Source: Defluviitaleaceae bacterium (GTDB taxonomy: Bacteria; Bacillota; Clostridia; Lachnospirales; WRAX01). From it: 14,732 nucleotides of DNA. The translations under genes were made by a program, and so were the position numbers. Each line of letters starts with the position of its first letter. Position 1 is the first letter of the stretch. The stretch is taken from assembly GCA_009787945.1 (NCBI GenBank), contig WQSI01000036.1:1-14732 (forward strand), given 5' to 3'. The notes under the pieces were generated by a model. The model ran no database searches. It was not told the origin of the DNA and saw only the letters and a program-made list of their open reading frames with translations. Below are positions 5,776 to 11,961 of the stretch, piece by piece.

Positions 5776-5841
5776 CGCAAGCCTTCCGTTCCAGATGTGC
5801 AACATTTGTGTAACAAGGCTTGTGGAGGGAAAATCTGGAGG
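5776..5841 (+). promoter_or_regulatory. rpsB leader element, potential pseudoknot over the ribosome binding site
   Basis: Stem 1 pairs CGCAAGCCTT (5776-5785) with AAGGCTTGTG (5815-5824), 10 bp with one G-U. Inside its 29-nt loop, TCCAGAT (5790-5796) is complementary to ATCTGGA (5833-5839), which overlaps the Shine-Dalgarno TGGAGG (5836-5841). The two pairings interlock as a pseudoknot that would hide the rpsB ribosome binding site. A competing small hairpin (AGATGT 5793-5798 with ACATTT 5802-5807) could release it. S2 autoregulates rpsB-tsf through a leader pseudoknot in gamma-proteobacteria; a similar role here is inference. Confidence 0.5.
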
Positions 5842-5847
5842 TGCCTA

Positions 5848-6621
5848 ATGGGCGTAGTATCAATGAAGCAACTGCTGGAGGCTGGTGTTCACTTTGGACA
5901 TCAAACCCGCCGTTGGAATCCAAAAATGGCAGAGTATATTTTTGCCGAGAGAAACGGAATTTACATTATTGACTTGCAAAAAACCGTTAAAATGGTTGAC
6001 AAAGCCTACCATGATGTGGTTGACCTGCTGCAAGGCGGCGGGACGATTTTGTTTGTGGGTACGAAAAAGCAAGCTCAGGACAGTATCCGCGAGGAAGCTT
6101 TGCGTTGCGGAATGTATTATATTAACGAGCGTTGGCTTGGAGGGCTTTTAACCAATTTCCAAACCATTCAAAGCCGCGTGAAGCGTCTTAAAGATTTGGA
6201 AAAGATGGAGCAAGACGGCACATTTGACGTGCTTACTAAAAAAGAAGTTGCTAAGTTGTTGCATGAAAAAGCAATTTTGGACCGCAACCTTGGCGGTATC
6301 AAGGACATGAAGCGTGTGCCAGATGCCCTGTTTATTGTGGACACCCGCAAAGAGCATCTAGCCATTAAAGAAGCTCAAAATTTGGGTATTCCTGTTGTTG
6401 CTATTGTGGATACCAACTGTGACCCTGATGAAGTTGACATTATCATCCCTGGTAATGACGACGCTATCCGTGCTGTTAAACTTATTGCTGGCGTGGTTGC
6501 CGATGCTGTAATTGCTACCCGTGAAGGGAAAAGTGATGACGCTGGCGAAGGCGTGACCGTTGAAGCTGCGGATGTTATTGGCGATGAAGCACTTATCAAC
6601 GACGAAGGGAAAGGTGAATAA
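5848..6621 (+). CDS. rpsB: 30S ribosomal protein S2
   Basis: Structural protein of the small ribosomal subunit, located between head and body near S1/S8 and needed for initiation. The N-terminus MGVVSMKQLLEAGVHFGHQTRRWNPKM is the family hallmark. The core has TILFVGTKKQAQDSIREEA, NERWLGGLLTNFQTI and the C-terminal PDALFIVDTRKEHLAIKEAQNLGIPVVAIVDTNCDPDEVDIIIPGNDDAIRAV. The length is 257 residues, with the normal acidic tail. The ATG at 5848 follows TGGAGG (5836-5841) with 6 nt spacing; the frame is open further upstream, but that part lies in the leader. It is followed after 1 nt by tsf, the usual bacterial pairing. Its own promoter and the leader pseudoknot suggest autogenous control. Confidence 0.97.
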   Translation: MGVVSMKQLLEAGVHFGHQTRRWNPKMAEYIFAERNGIYIIDLQKTVKMVDKAYHDVVDLLQGGGTILFVGTKKQAQDSIREEALRCGMYYINERWLGGLLTNFQTIQSRVKRLKDLEKMEQDGTFDVLTKKEVAKLLHEKAILDRNLGGIKDMKRVPDALFIVDTRKEHLAIKEAQNLGIPVVAIVDTNCDPDEVDIIIPGNDDAIRAVKLIAGVVADAVIATREGKSDDAGEGVTVEAADVIGDEALINDEGKGE

Positions 6622-6622
6622 T

Positions 6623-7558
6623 ATGGCGGCTACTCCTGCACTAATTAAAGAATTGCGCGAGCTTACAGGCTCTGGCATGACTGACTGCAAAAAAGCATTG
6701 GAAGAAACTGGCGGCGACATTCAAAAGGCTATTGAGTTTTTGCGCGAAAAAGGTCTTGCGGCTGCGGCGAAAAAGTCTGGTAGAATTGCGGCGGAAGGCG
6801 TTGTTGCTATTAAAGTAAGCGACGACAAGAAAAAAGCCGTTATGGTTGAAGTTAACTGCGAAACAGACTTTGTTGCTATAAACCCTGATTTTAAAGCATA
6901 TGTTGATGAAGTTGCAGAGCAAGCTTTTAATTCTGAAGCTGAAGATGCGGCTGCCCTTTTGACTGAAGCTTGGGCAAAAGGCGGCGGAACAGTTGAGGAA
7001 GTGTTAAAAGGCAAAATCGCCACCATTGGCGAAAACCTTAACATCCGCAGAATTGCCCGCATCCAATGCGGCGAAAACGGCATGATTTCAAGCTATATCC
7101 ACGGCGGCGGCAAAATTGGCGCAATGCTTAAAGTTCATAGCGAAAAGGCAGGCGACCCTGCTCTTGCAGAAATGGGCTATAACCTTTGCATGCAAATCGC
7201 AGCTTTGTTGCCAAAATATCTAAAATCTGAAGATGTTGACCAAGAATATATTGCAAATGAAACCAGAATTTTAGAAGCGGCTGCCAAAAATGACGAAAGC
7301 CTTGCTGGCAAGCCCGAAAAGGTGCTTGAAGGCATTGTTAAAGGTCGTTTGCAAAAACAACTTAAAGAAATTTGCTTAACAGAGCAGGAGTATGTTAAAG
7401 ATGGCTCTATGACTGTTAGCCAATATGTTGAGAGTGTTGCTAAAGAAATCGGCAGCCCAATCTCTCTTGTTCGTTTCGAGTGCTTTGAAAAAGGTGCTGG
7501 CATCGAGAAAAAGCAAGAGGACTTTGCAGAAGAAGTTGCAAAGGCAATGCAAGGATAG
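6623..7558 (+). CDS. tsf: Translation elongation factor Ts
   Basis: Guanine nucleotide exchange factor that regenerates EF-Tu-GTP. The N-terminal UBA-like domain has the signature ELRELTGSGMTDCKKALEE (about residues 9-27), followed by GLAAAAKKSGRIAAEG and the second signature EVNCETDFVAINPDF that contacts EF-Tu. Two dimerisation-type subdomains follow, with IHGGGKIGAML near residue 160. The length is 311 residues, the longer Firmicute form. The start at ATG 6623 is 1 nt after the rpsB stop; AAGGTG at 6611-6616 inside the end of rpsB serves as ribosome binding site, so translation is coupled. A GNAT gene follows after 1 nt. Confidence 0.97.
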   Translation: MAATPALIKELRELTGSGMTDCKKALEETGGDIQKAIEFLREKGLAAAAKKSGRIAAEGVVAIKVSDDKKKAVMVEVNCETDFVAINPDFKAYVDEVAEQAFNSEAEDAAALLTEAWAKGGGTVEEVLKGKIATIGENLNIRRIARIQCGENGMISSYIHGGGKIGAMLKVHSEKAGDPALAEMGYNLCMQIAALLPKYLKSEDVDQEYIANETRILEAAAKNDESLAGKPEKVLEGIVKGRLQKQLKEICLTEQEYVKDGSMTVSQYVESVAKEIGSPISLVRFECFEKGAGIEKKQEDFAEEVAKAMQG

Positions 7559-7559
7559 T

Positions 7560-8030
7560 ATGACCAAAATAAAATTAAGACAGGCAAAGCCCCGTGAAGC
7601 AACTACGCTGACGGGGCTTGCTTTTAAGGCAAAAGCCCATTGGGGATACCCTAAGGATTGGCTAGATTTATGGGTGGATGATTTGACAATAACCCAGGAA
7701 TATATCAAAAATAATATGGTGACAGTAGCTGATGCTGACGGGGAAGTTGTTGGCTTTGTGTCCATAGCCAAATATGACGGAGATTTTTTTCTGGACAATC
7801 TTTTTGTTGACCCTTCATATATGGGCAAGGGCGTTGGTAAAAAACTTTTGAGCCACGCTCTTGATTACTGCAAACAAACGGGTATTACCCGTTTGACGCT
7901 ATATTCAGACCCAAATGCTAAAGGGTTTTATGAAAGCAATGGCGGGGTTTATTTAGGTGAGCATCCATCCGCCGCCATCCCGAACCGAACCCTGCCCATA
8001 TTTACTTATAATTTACATGAAACAATTTGA
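7560..8030 (+). CDS. GNAT family N-acetyltransferase
   Basis: Transfers an acetyl group from acetyl-CoA to an amine; the substrate is unknown. A 156-residue protein of typical single-domain GNAT size. The core is GEVVGFVSIAKYDGDFFLDNLFVDPSYMGKGVGKKLL, where YMGKGVGKK (about 87-95) is the acetyl-CoA pyrophosphate-binding loop, followed by ARG-like helix residues and SDPNAKGFYESNGG, the usual motif B ending. The ATG at 7560 lies 1 nt after the tsf stop, with AAGGA at 7551-7555 overlapping the tsf end, so it is translated as part of the rpsB-tsf transcript. Placement behind translation genes might hint at a ribosomal or tRNA-related target, but nothing in the sequence proves it; small-molecule detoxification is equally possible. 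Confidence 0.88.
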   Translation: MTKIKLRQAKPREATTLTGLAFKAKAHWGYPKDWLDLWVDDLTITQEYIKNNMVTVADADGEVVGFVSIAKYDGDFFLDNLFVDPSYMGKGVGKKLLSHALDYCKQTGITRLTLYSDPNAKGFYESNGGVYLGEHPSAAIPNRTLPIFTYNLHETI

Positions 8031-8055
8031 CAAGTACAAAAAATAATGATATGCT
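8027..8055 (+). promoter_or_regulatory. Sigma-A-type promoter before the SagB-like gene
   Basis: A perfect TTGACA (8027-8032) overlaps the stop of the GNAT gene, with a 17-bp spacer and TATGCT (8050-8055) preceded by a TGn extension. The predicted start near 8062 leaves a leader of about 40 nt. Confidence 0.65.
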
Positions 8056-8103
8056 TAAACAGAGACCGTCAGAACAAGATTAATATTGAGAGGAGATTGT
8101 AAA

Positions 8104-8868
8104 ATGACCAAAATTGAAGAAAACAGATACAATATGAAATGTCCAGATTTTTCTAAGGGCATGAAGCGCACAGACCAGCAAAATGGTATTGACCATCCGC
8201 CCCACGGCAAGGAAGTGACAGGCAAACTGATTACTTTGCCGCTTTTTGACAATGTGGTTATAAACGATAGCTACACTGACCTGTTGGACACCCGCCGCTC
8301 CATTCGCACTTATGACGCGTTAAAAGCCATGACCCAAGAGCAATTGGCATATATGCTGTATACTGCCTTTGGCATACAAGAGTTCCGCGGAATGAATAAT
8401 GAGGCAACTTTGCGCCCCGCTCCAAGCGGCGGCGCGCGCCATGCTTTTGAGCTTTATGTAACTGTGCAAAATGTGGAAGGGCTGGAAAGAGGACTTTATC
8501 GTTATGTACCCACAGAAAACATTGGTAAAAAGGTTGTTTGCGTGGAGTTTCTTGGAAATATTGACGATTACAAAGAAACCACTGTCCAAATGTTGGCAAA
8601 ACAAGGCTGGGCAAAGGATGCCCCTGCCATAATTTTTATAACATCTTTGCCCTATAAAGCCGAATGGCGTTATGGCGAAATGGCGCACCGTGTTATTTTG
8701 ATAGATTTGGGGCATATCGGTCAAAACGTCATGTTGTCTGCCGTTGCCCTTGGTCTTGGCACTTGCTGCATTGCGGCTTTTGACCAAGAATATGCCGATA
8801 GCATCCTAAGAGTTGATGGCAATGACGAATTTCTTGTTTATGCCATAACGGTAGGTTACGGTAAATAA
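8104..8868 (+). CDS. SagB-type nitroreductase-family flavin oxidoreductase
   Basis: FMN-dependent oxidoreductase of the SagB/ThcOx subgroup, which in peptide gene clusters oxidises azolines to azoles. Visible features are LDTRRSIRTYD (about 61-71), the FMN phosphate-binding Arg-Ser-x-Arg typical of nitroreductases; RPAPSGGARHAFELYV (about 104-119), the SagB-type 'PSGGaRH' signature; and SAVALGLGTCCIAAFDQE near residue 220. The product is 254 residues from ATG 8104, chosen over an in-frame ATG 18 nt upstream because GAGAGGAG lies directly before it. No cyclodehydratase, precursor peptide or transporter of a thiazole-modified peptide cluster is nearby, so this is probably a stand-alone oxidoreductase with an unknown electron acceptor. 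It has its own promoter. Confidence 0.85.
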   Translation: MTKIEENRYNMKCPDFSKGMKRTDQQNGIDHPPHGKEVTGKLITLPLFDNVVINDSYTDLLDTRRSIRTYDALKAMTQEQLAYMLYTAFGIQEFRGMNNEATLRPAPSGGARHAFELYVTVQNVEGLERGLYRYVPTENIGKKVVCVEFLGNIDDYKETTVQMLAKQGWAKDAPAIIFITSLPYKAEWRYGEMAHRVILIDLGHIGQNVMLSAVALGLGTCCIAAFDQEYADSILRVDGNDEFLVYAITVGYGK

Positions 8869-8878
8869 TAATTTGCTA

Positions 8879-8907
8879 TTGCAAAGATTTTCCTGTTGGA
8901 TTATAAT
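8879..8907 (+). promoter_or_regulatory. Sigma-A-type promoter of glyA
   Basis: TTGCAA (8879-8884), a 17-bp spacer and a perfect TATAAT (8902-8907). The predicted start near 8914 leaves a leader of only about 34 nt, too short for a riboswitch, so none is proposed. Confidence 0.8.
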
Positions 8908-8947
8908 GGAGATATTATTGAAACATCAATACAATGGAGGTTTTTAA

Positions 8948-10183
8948 ATGTACGAGTTTAATGAAATTTTAAAGTCTGACCCAGCTGTGGCAGATGCAAT
9001 CACTCAAGAAATTGACAGGCAAAAGCAAAATGTGGAGCTTATCGCTTCTGAAAACTTTGTGTCTAAGGCTGTTATGGCGGCTATGGGAAGCCCCCTTACC
9101 AACAAATACGCCGAAGGCTATCCAGGACGACGCTATTATGGTGGTTGCGAGAAGGTGGATATTGTTGAAAATTTGGCGATTGACCGCTTGAAAGAGCTGT
9201 TTAAGGCAGACCATGCCAATGTTCAGCCTCACAGCGGTGCATCTGCTAATATTGCAGTGTTTCTAGCGGCTCTTGACCCAGGTGACACTGTCCTCGGCAT
9301 GAACTTGCAGCATGGAGGGCATTTAACCCACGGAAGCCCTGTAAACATGAGCGGCAAATGGTTTAATATTGTGCCTTATGGTGTGCGCGAAGAAGATGCC
9401 CGCATTGACTATGAAGAAGTGCGCCGTCTTGCTATCGAACATAAACCAAAGATGATTGTTGCAGGGGCATCTGCCTACCCACGCGCTATTGATTTTGAGA
9501 AGTTTGGCGAAATCGCTAAAGAAGTTGGGGCAACCCTTATGGCGGACATTGCCCACATTGCGGGCTTCGTTGCCACCGACCTACACCAAAGCCCAGTGCC
9601 TTATGCAGACTTTGTAACAAGCACCACCCACAAAACCTTGCGCGGACCTCGCGGCGGCATCATCATGTGCAAAGAAGAGCATAAAAAAGCCGTTGATATG
9701 GCGGTTTTCCCAGGTACACAAGGCGGTCCTCTTATGCACGTTATCGCCGCTAAAGCCGTTGCCTTCAAAGAGGCTTTGGACAGAAGCTACCGCGATTATT
9801 GCGTGAAAGTTCTTGCTAATGCCCAAGCTTTGTCAAAAGGTCTTATCGACCGTGGATTTAATATTGTTTCTGGCGGCACGGACAACCACATCGTCCTTGT
9901 TGACCTGCGCAATATGGATGTTACAGGCAAGGTTGCCGAAAAGCAACTTGACAGCATCTACATGACCTGCAACAAAAACACAATCCCATTTGACCCTCAA
10001 AGCCCCTTTACAACAAGCGGCATCCGCCTTGGCACGCCAGCGGTAACAAGCCTTGGCATGGACGAAGGGGATATGGACGAAATCGCCGACATCATCTCCA
10101 TCACCATCAAAGACTACGACAAAAACAAAGACGAGGCAGCCGCAAGAGTTGCCAAGCTTATGGCGAAATATCCACATCATTAA
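8948..10183 (+). CDS. glyA: Serine hydroxymethyltransferase
   Basis: Pyridoxal-phosphate enzyme that interconverts serine plus tetrahydrofolate with glycine plus 5,10-methylene-tetrahydrofolate, the main source of one-carbon units. The family pattern is complete: ELIASENFVSKAVMAAMGSPLTNKYAEGYPGRRYYGG near the N-terminus, QPHSGASAN and the HGGHLTHGSPVN loop at about 122-133, the PLP-contact segment ADIAHIAGFVA around 199-209, and the Schiff-base lysine in TSTTHKTLRGPRGG at Lys229. The length is 411 residues, as usual. The start at ATG 8948 has TGGAGG at 8935-8940. It has its own promoter and an intrinsic terminator 10 nt after the stop, so it is probably monocistronic. Confidence 0.98.
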   Translation: MYEFNEILKSDPAVADAITQEIDRQKQNVELIASENFVSKAVMAAMGSPLTNKYAEGYPGRRYYGGCEKVDIVENLAIDRLKELFKADHANVQPHSGASANIAVFLAALDPGDTVLGMNLQHGGHLTHGSPVNMSGKWFNIVPYGVREEDARIDYEEVRRLAIEHKPKMIVAGASAYPRAIDFEKFGEIAKEVGATLMADIAHIAGFVATDLHQSPVPYADFVTSTTHKTLRGPRGGIIMCKEEHKKAVDMAVFPGTQGGPLMHVIAAKAVAFKEALDRSYRDYCVKVLANAQALSKGLIDRGFNIVSGGTDNHIVLVDLRNMDVTGKVAEKQLDSIYMTCNKNTIPFDPQSPFTTSGIRLGTPAVTSLGMDEGDMDEIADIISITIKDYDKNKDEAAARVAKLMAKYPHH

Positions 10184-10193
10184 AAACATGCGG

Positions 10194-10219
10194 AAACCTC
10201 GCCTTTTGGCGTGGTTTTT
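10194..10219 (+). terminator. Intrinsic terminator of glyA
   Basis: Stem AAACCTCGCC (10194-10203), loop TTTT, and GGCGTGGTTT (10208-10217), with one T-T mismatch, followed by a T-rich stretch. It starts 10 nt after the glyA stop. Confidence 0.8.
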
Positions 10220-10248
10220 GTATTTTGCGCAAAATATTGGGAGGAAAT

Positions 10249-11175
10249 ATGGACAAAAAACTAAATTATGTTAGTGAGAGCTATGAGTTAATTTCTGTGA
10301 TTTTTAGGCTAGCGGGAAATTGGGAGTACAACATAGGCGCGGGAGGCTTAGAGGGCACTGAATACCCCCTTTCGGACGAACAATATGTAGAATTGGCTAA
10401 GTGTGATATAACAAATGGTTATCAACTAGAGGTTTCACAAACTTTTAAGCCTTTTATAAATCACGAAGCTGTGAAATATGCCAAAAGCCTAGAAATGGGG
10501 TTTTCAGAACCTTTTAGATTTGCTGTACATACGGAGAAAAAAGGGGATGAGTTTGTTTTTATTGAAGACACAAATTCCCTTATAGGTGGCGGATGGGAGA
10601 AAGAATCGGCAGAGCATTTTTTGAACCTTTTTAACGCATTTTACAAAGATGCAGGATATGCCAAGTTTTACGCATCGCATATTCCATATTTTGAGGACAT
10701 TTCACAAAGGTTTTATGATGATTTCTACAGCACCGTTGACTTTGACTGGTATGCCAAATACGTGGACATATCCAATCTTCGTTGTGTTCTCTCGCCTTCT
10801 AATAGTGCGGCAAATTACGCTGTTACAGTAAATGAAAAAATAATTTATGGTATGGTTCGGGTATCATCTGCTTCCATACTCCTCCATGAATTTAACCACA
10901 GCTTTGCAAATCCATTAGCAGACAAATGGTATGCTGAAAACGAGGAGTTTAAAAAATGGTGCGACAACTCTGTAAATGTAGAAAAAATGCCATATTATGG
11001 CGATGGAATATCCATGGCGCGGGAGTATGTTACCCACGCTTACGAAGTTTTGTATGAATTTCAACATGGAGGGGATTGGAAAAAGGCTATTTTAAGCATA
11101 AAAAACAGCGCATTTGAAGATGCCTTCCCTTATATTGAGGAAATTTACAATATGGTGTTGAATTTAGAAGATTAA
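10249..11175 (+). CDS. DUF4932-like protein with HExxH zinc-metalloprotease motif
   Basis: A 308-residue soluble protein. The start is ATG 10249 because GGGAGG lies 6 nt upstream; the frame is open 24 nt further, but that start lies next to the glyA terminator. The key feature is SILLHEFNHSFANPLADKWY with His213-Glu214 and His217, a zinc-binding HExxH, and a downstream acidic residue in SMAREYVTHAY (Glu259) that could be the third ligand, as in gluzincins. The N-terminal half has LSDEQYVELAK and aromatic-rich helices resembling DUF4932 proteins. There is no signal peptide, lipobox or membrane segment, so a cytoplasmic peptidase-like protein is predicted; substrate and activity are unknown. 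It is expressed apart from glyA, and no strong promoter is seen in the 30 nt between. Confidence 0.7.
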   Translation: MDKKLNYVSESYELISVIFRLAGNWEYNIGAGGLEGTEYPLSDEQYVELAKCDITNGYQLEVSQTFKPFINHEAVKYAKSLEMGFSEPFRFAVHTEKKGDEFVFIEDTNSLIGGGWEKESAEHFLNLFNAFYKDAGYAKFYASHIPYFEDISQRFYDDFYSTVDFDWYAKYVDISNLRCVLSPSNSAANYAVTVNEKIIYGMVRVSSASILLHEFNHSFANPLADKWYAENEEFKKWCDNSVNVEKMPYYGDGISMAREYVTHAYEVLYEFQHGGDWKKAILSIKNSAFEDAFPYIEEIYNMVLNLED

Positions 11176-11199
11176 GGAGTGTGTGATTAACTATCCATT

Positions 11200-11226
11200 G
11201 CAGGGGCGCATATTATGCGCCCCTGC
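11200..11226. repeat. 13-bp perfect palindrome between convergent genes
   Basis: GCAGGGGCGCATA (11200-11212) and its exact complement (11214-11226) surround one base. There is no T-run on either side, so it is a weak terminator candidate or a REP-like palindrome. It sits between the ends of the DUF4932-like gene and the minus-strand ylmC-like gene. Confidence 0.7.
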
Positions 11227-11266
11227 GGGGTTTGTGTAGAATTGTATAAGTTACCAAAGTTAAAAA

Positions 11267-11524
11267 CTAAAACTCCTCCAGACATTCCTCTGCATCAACA
11301 TCTACCAGAATAACATCATCCCCCATTTGCTGAATGGAGTCCCATGGTATGCAATATTCTGCATCCCGCCCGAAAACACCGAAAACACGGGCGGGGCCAG
11401 GGACGATTATTTTTGAGATTTCCCCTGTTTTTAAGTCGATTTCCAAATCTGCCGCAAAACCAAAGCGGGTGCCGTCTTTTATATTGATAATTTCCTTTTG
11501 TCTAAGCTCATAAATTCGCACCAT
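11267..11524 (-). CDS. YlmC/YmxH family PRC-barrel protein
   Basis: An 85-residue protein with a single PRC-barrel-like beta domain. The start MVRIYELRQKEIINIKDGTRFGFAADLEIDLKTGEI and the end YCIPWDSIQQMGDDVILVD are typical of the YlmC/YmxH family, small proteins of endospore formers that are linked to sporulation in annotation; the molecular role is unknown. The full-length domain is present with no extra parts. The ATG at 11524 is preceded by AGGGGG on the minus strand. It converges with the DUF4932-like gene and is divergent from the toxin locus, whose promoter begins about 40 nt upstream of its start. Confidence 0.88.
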   Translation of the reverse strand: MVRIYELRQKEIINIKDGTRFGFAADLEIDLKTGEISKIIVPGPARVFGVFGRDAEYCIPWDSIQQMGDDVILVDVDAEECLEEF

Positions 11525-11565
11525 TTACAATCGCCCCCTGTCCTTTAAATTTTATTTCCATTACC

Positions 11566-11595
11566 TTGCTTTTATAACCAACCCTGTGATATAAT
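11566..11595 (+). promoter_or_regulatory. Promoter of the holin-like toxin mRNA
   Basis: TTGCTT (11566-11571), an 18-bp spacer and a perfect TATAAT (11590-11595) with a TGn extension. The predicted start is near 11602, leaving a structured leader of about 95 nt. An AGGGC/GCCCT stem at the 5' end is possible, as often seen in stable toxin mRNAs. Confidence 0.75.
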
Positions 11596-11632
11596 AAAAA
11601 AGGGCTTAGGTTTAACGCCCTGAGAGCAAGCC

Positions 11633-11884
11633 TAATCCTTAATTAATTCAATACAAGCAAGCGGTTGGCGAAAACCTCTGAAAGGAGGTGAAGCCTATGT
11701 CACCCTTTGAAGTCACCATGGTCATTTTCAGTGCGTCAACATTTTTAGTTGCCCTGATAGGGCTAATTGTGTACATAGTTGACATAATCACTAAAAAGCG
11801 ATAGCCGCGCCCTCACACGACACGGCTATTCTAATTCTACACAATAATCTAAACACCAACCGCTTTGCGATTAGTTAAGGATTA
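11633..11884. repeat. Long inverted repeat flanking the toxin gene (15 bp + 10 bp)
   Basis: 11633-11647 (TAATCCTTAATTAAT) pairs with 11870-11884 over 15 bp, with one G-U pair in RNA. 11659-11668 (AAGCGGTTGG) pairs perfectly with 11856-11865. The arms lie in the toxin mRNA leader and in the region downstream of the stop, which is also the 5' part of the antisense RNA. The pairing could close the toxin mRNA end to end, or the arms could be ends of a small cassette. Confidence 0.75.
11697..11804 (+). CDS. Putative holin-like toxin (Hol-Tox / TxpA-BsrG type), 35 residues
   Basis: A small membrane peptide, MSPFEVTMVIFSASTFLVAL then IGLIVYIVDIITKKR. A polar N-terminus with the '-FE..M' pattern, one transmembrane helix of about 24 residues and a Lys/Arg tail fit the putative holin-like toxin family of Firmicute type I toxin-antitoxin systems, whose members disturb the membrane when overproduced. 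The ribosome binding site AAAGGAGGTG (11681-11690) is a near-perfect anti-16S match with 6 nt spacing, but ACCTC at 11674-11678 can pair with GAGGT at 11685-11689 and mask it. A strong promoter lies upstream and a convergent antisense promoter downstream. The gene is too short for routine gene calling. Function is inferred from architecture and family pattern. Confidence 0.75.
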   Translation: MSPFEVTMVIFSASTFLVALIGLIVYIVDIITKKR

Positions 11885-11907
11885 AAGCTTTGCTCTAACC
11901 CATATTT
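11792..11907 (-). ncRNA. Candidate antisense RNA antitoxin of the holin-like toxin
   Basis: From the minus-strand promoter at 11914-11942 a transcript would begin near 11907 and run leftward through the 3' region of the toxin mRNA. It would end at a hairpin (ATAGCCG 11829-11823 with CGGCTAT 11807-11801) followed by CGCTTTTT (11800-11793), a good intrinsic terminator on that strand. The predicted length is about 115 nt. Tail-to-tail overlap with the toxin mRNA is the layout of txpA/RatA and bsrG/SR4. Its 5' portion repeats the toxin leader sequence because of the inverted repeat. Confidence 0.65.
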
Positions 11908-11913
11908 ATAGAC

Positions 11914-11942
11914 ATTATAACATATATGTGCATATACGTCAA
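11914..11942 (-). promoter_or_regulatory. Antisense RNA promoter
   Basis: On the minus strand, TTGACG (11942-11937), a 17-bp spacer and a perfect TATAAT (11919-11914). It is stronger by consensus than the toxin promoter at the -35 box, as expected for an antitoxin RNA made in excess. Its spacer contains a palindrome. Confidence 0.8.
11923..11936. promoter_or_regulatory. Operator-like palindrome TATATG-TG-CATATA
   Basis: A perfect 6+2+6 palindrome lies exactly between the -35 and -10 boxes of the antisense promoter and 26 nt before the MATE start codon. A bound repressor would block the antisense RNA and possibly MATE transcription. No regulator gene is adjacent. AT-rich palindromes can arise by chance, so this is tentative. 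Confidence 0.35.
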
Positions 11943-11961
11943 GCGGTAAAGGAGAAAAAAA

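Noticed and set aside
5535..5816. Minus-strand frame across the tRNA
   Set aside because: It contains the translated tRNA-Ala and promoter region; a known type of false gene call.
8914..8947. Riboswitch or T-box upstream of glyA
   Set aside because: The promoter leaves only about 34 nt of leader, too short for such elements.
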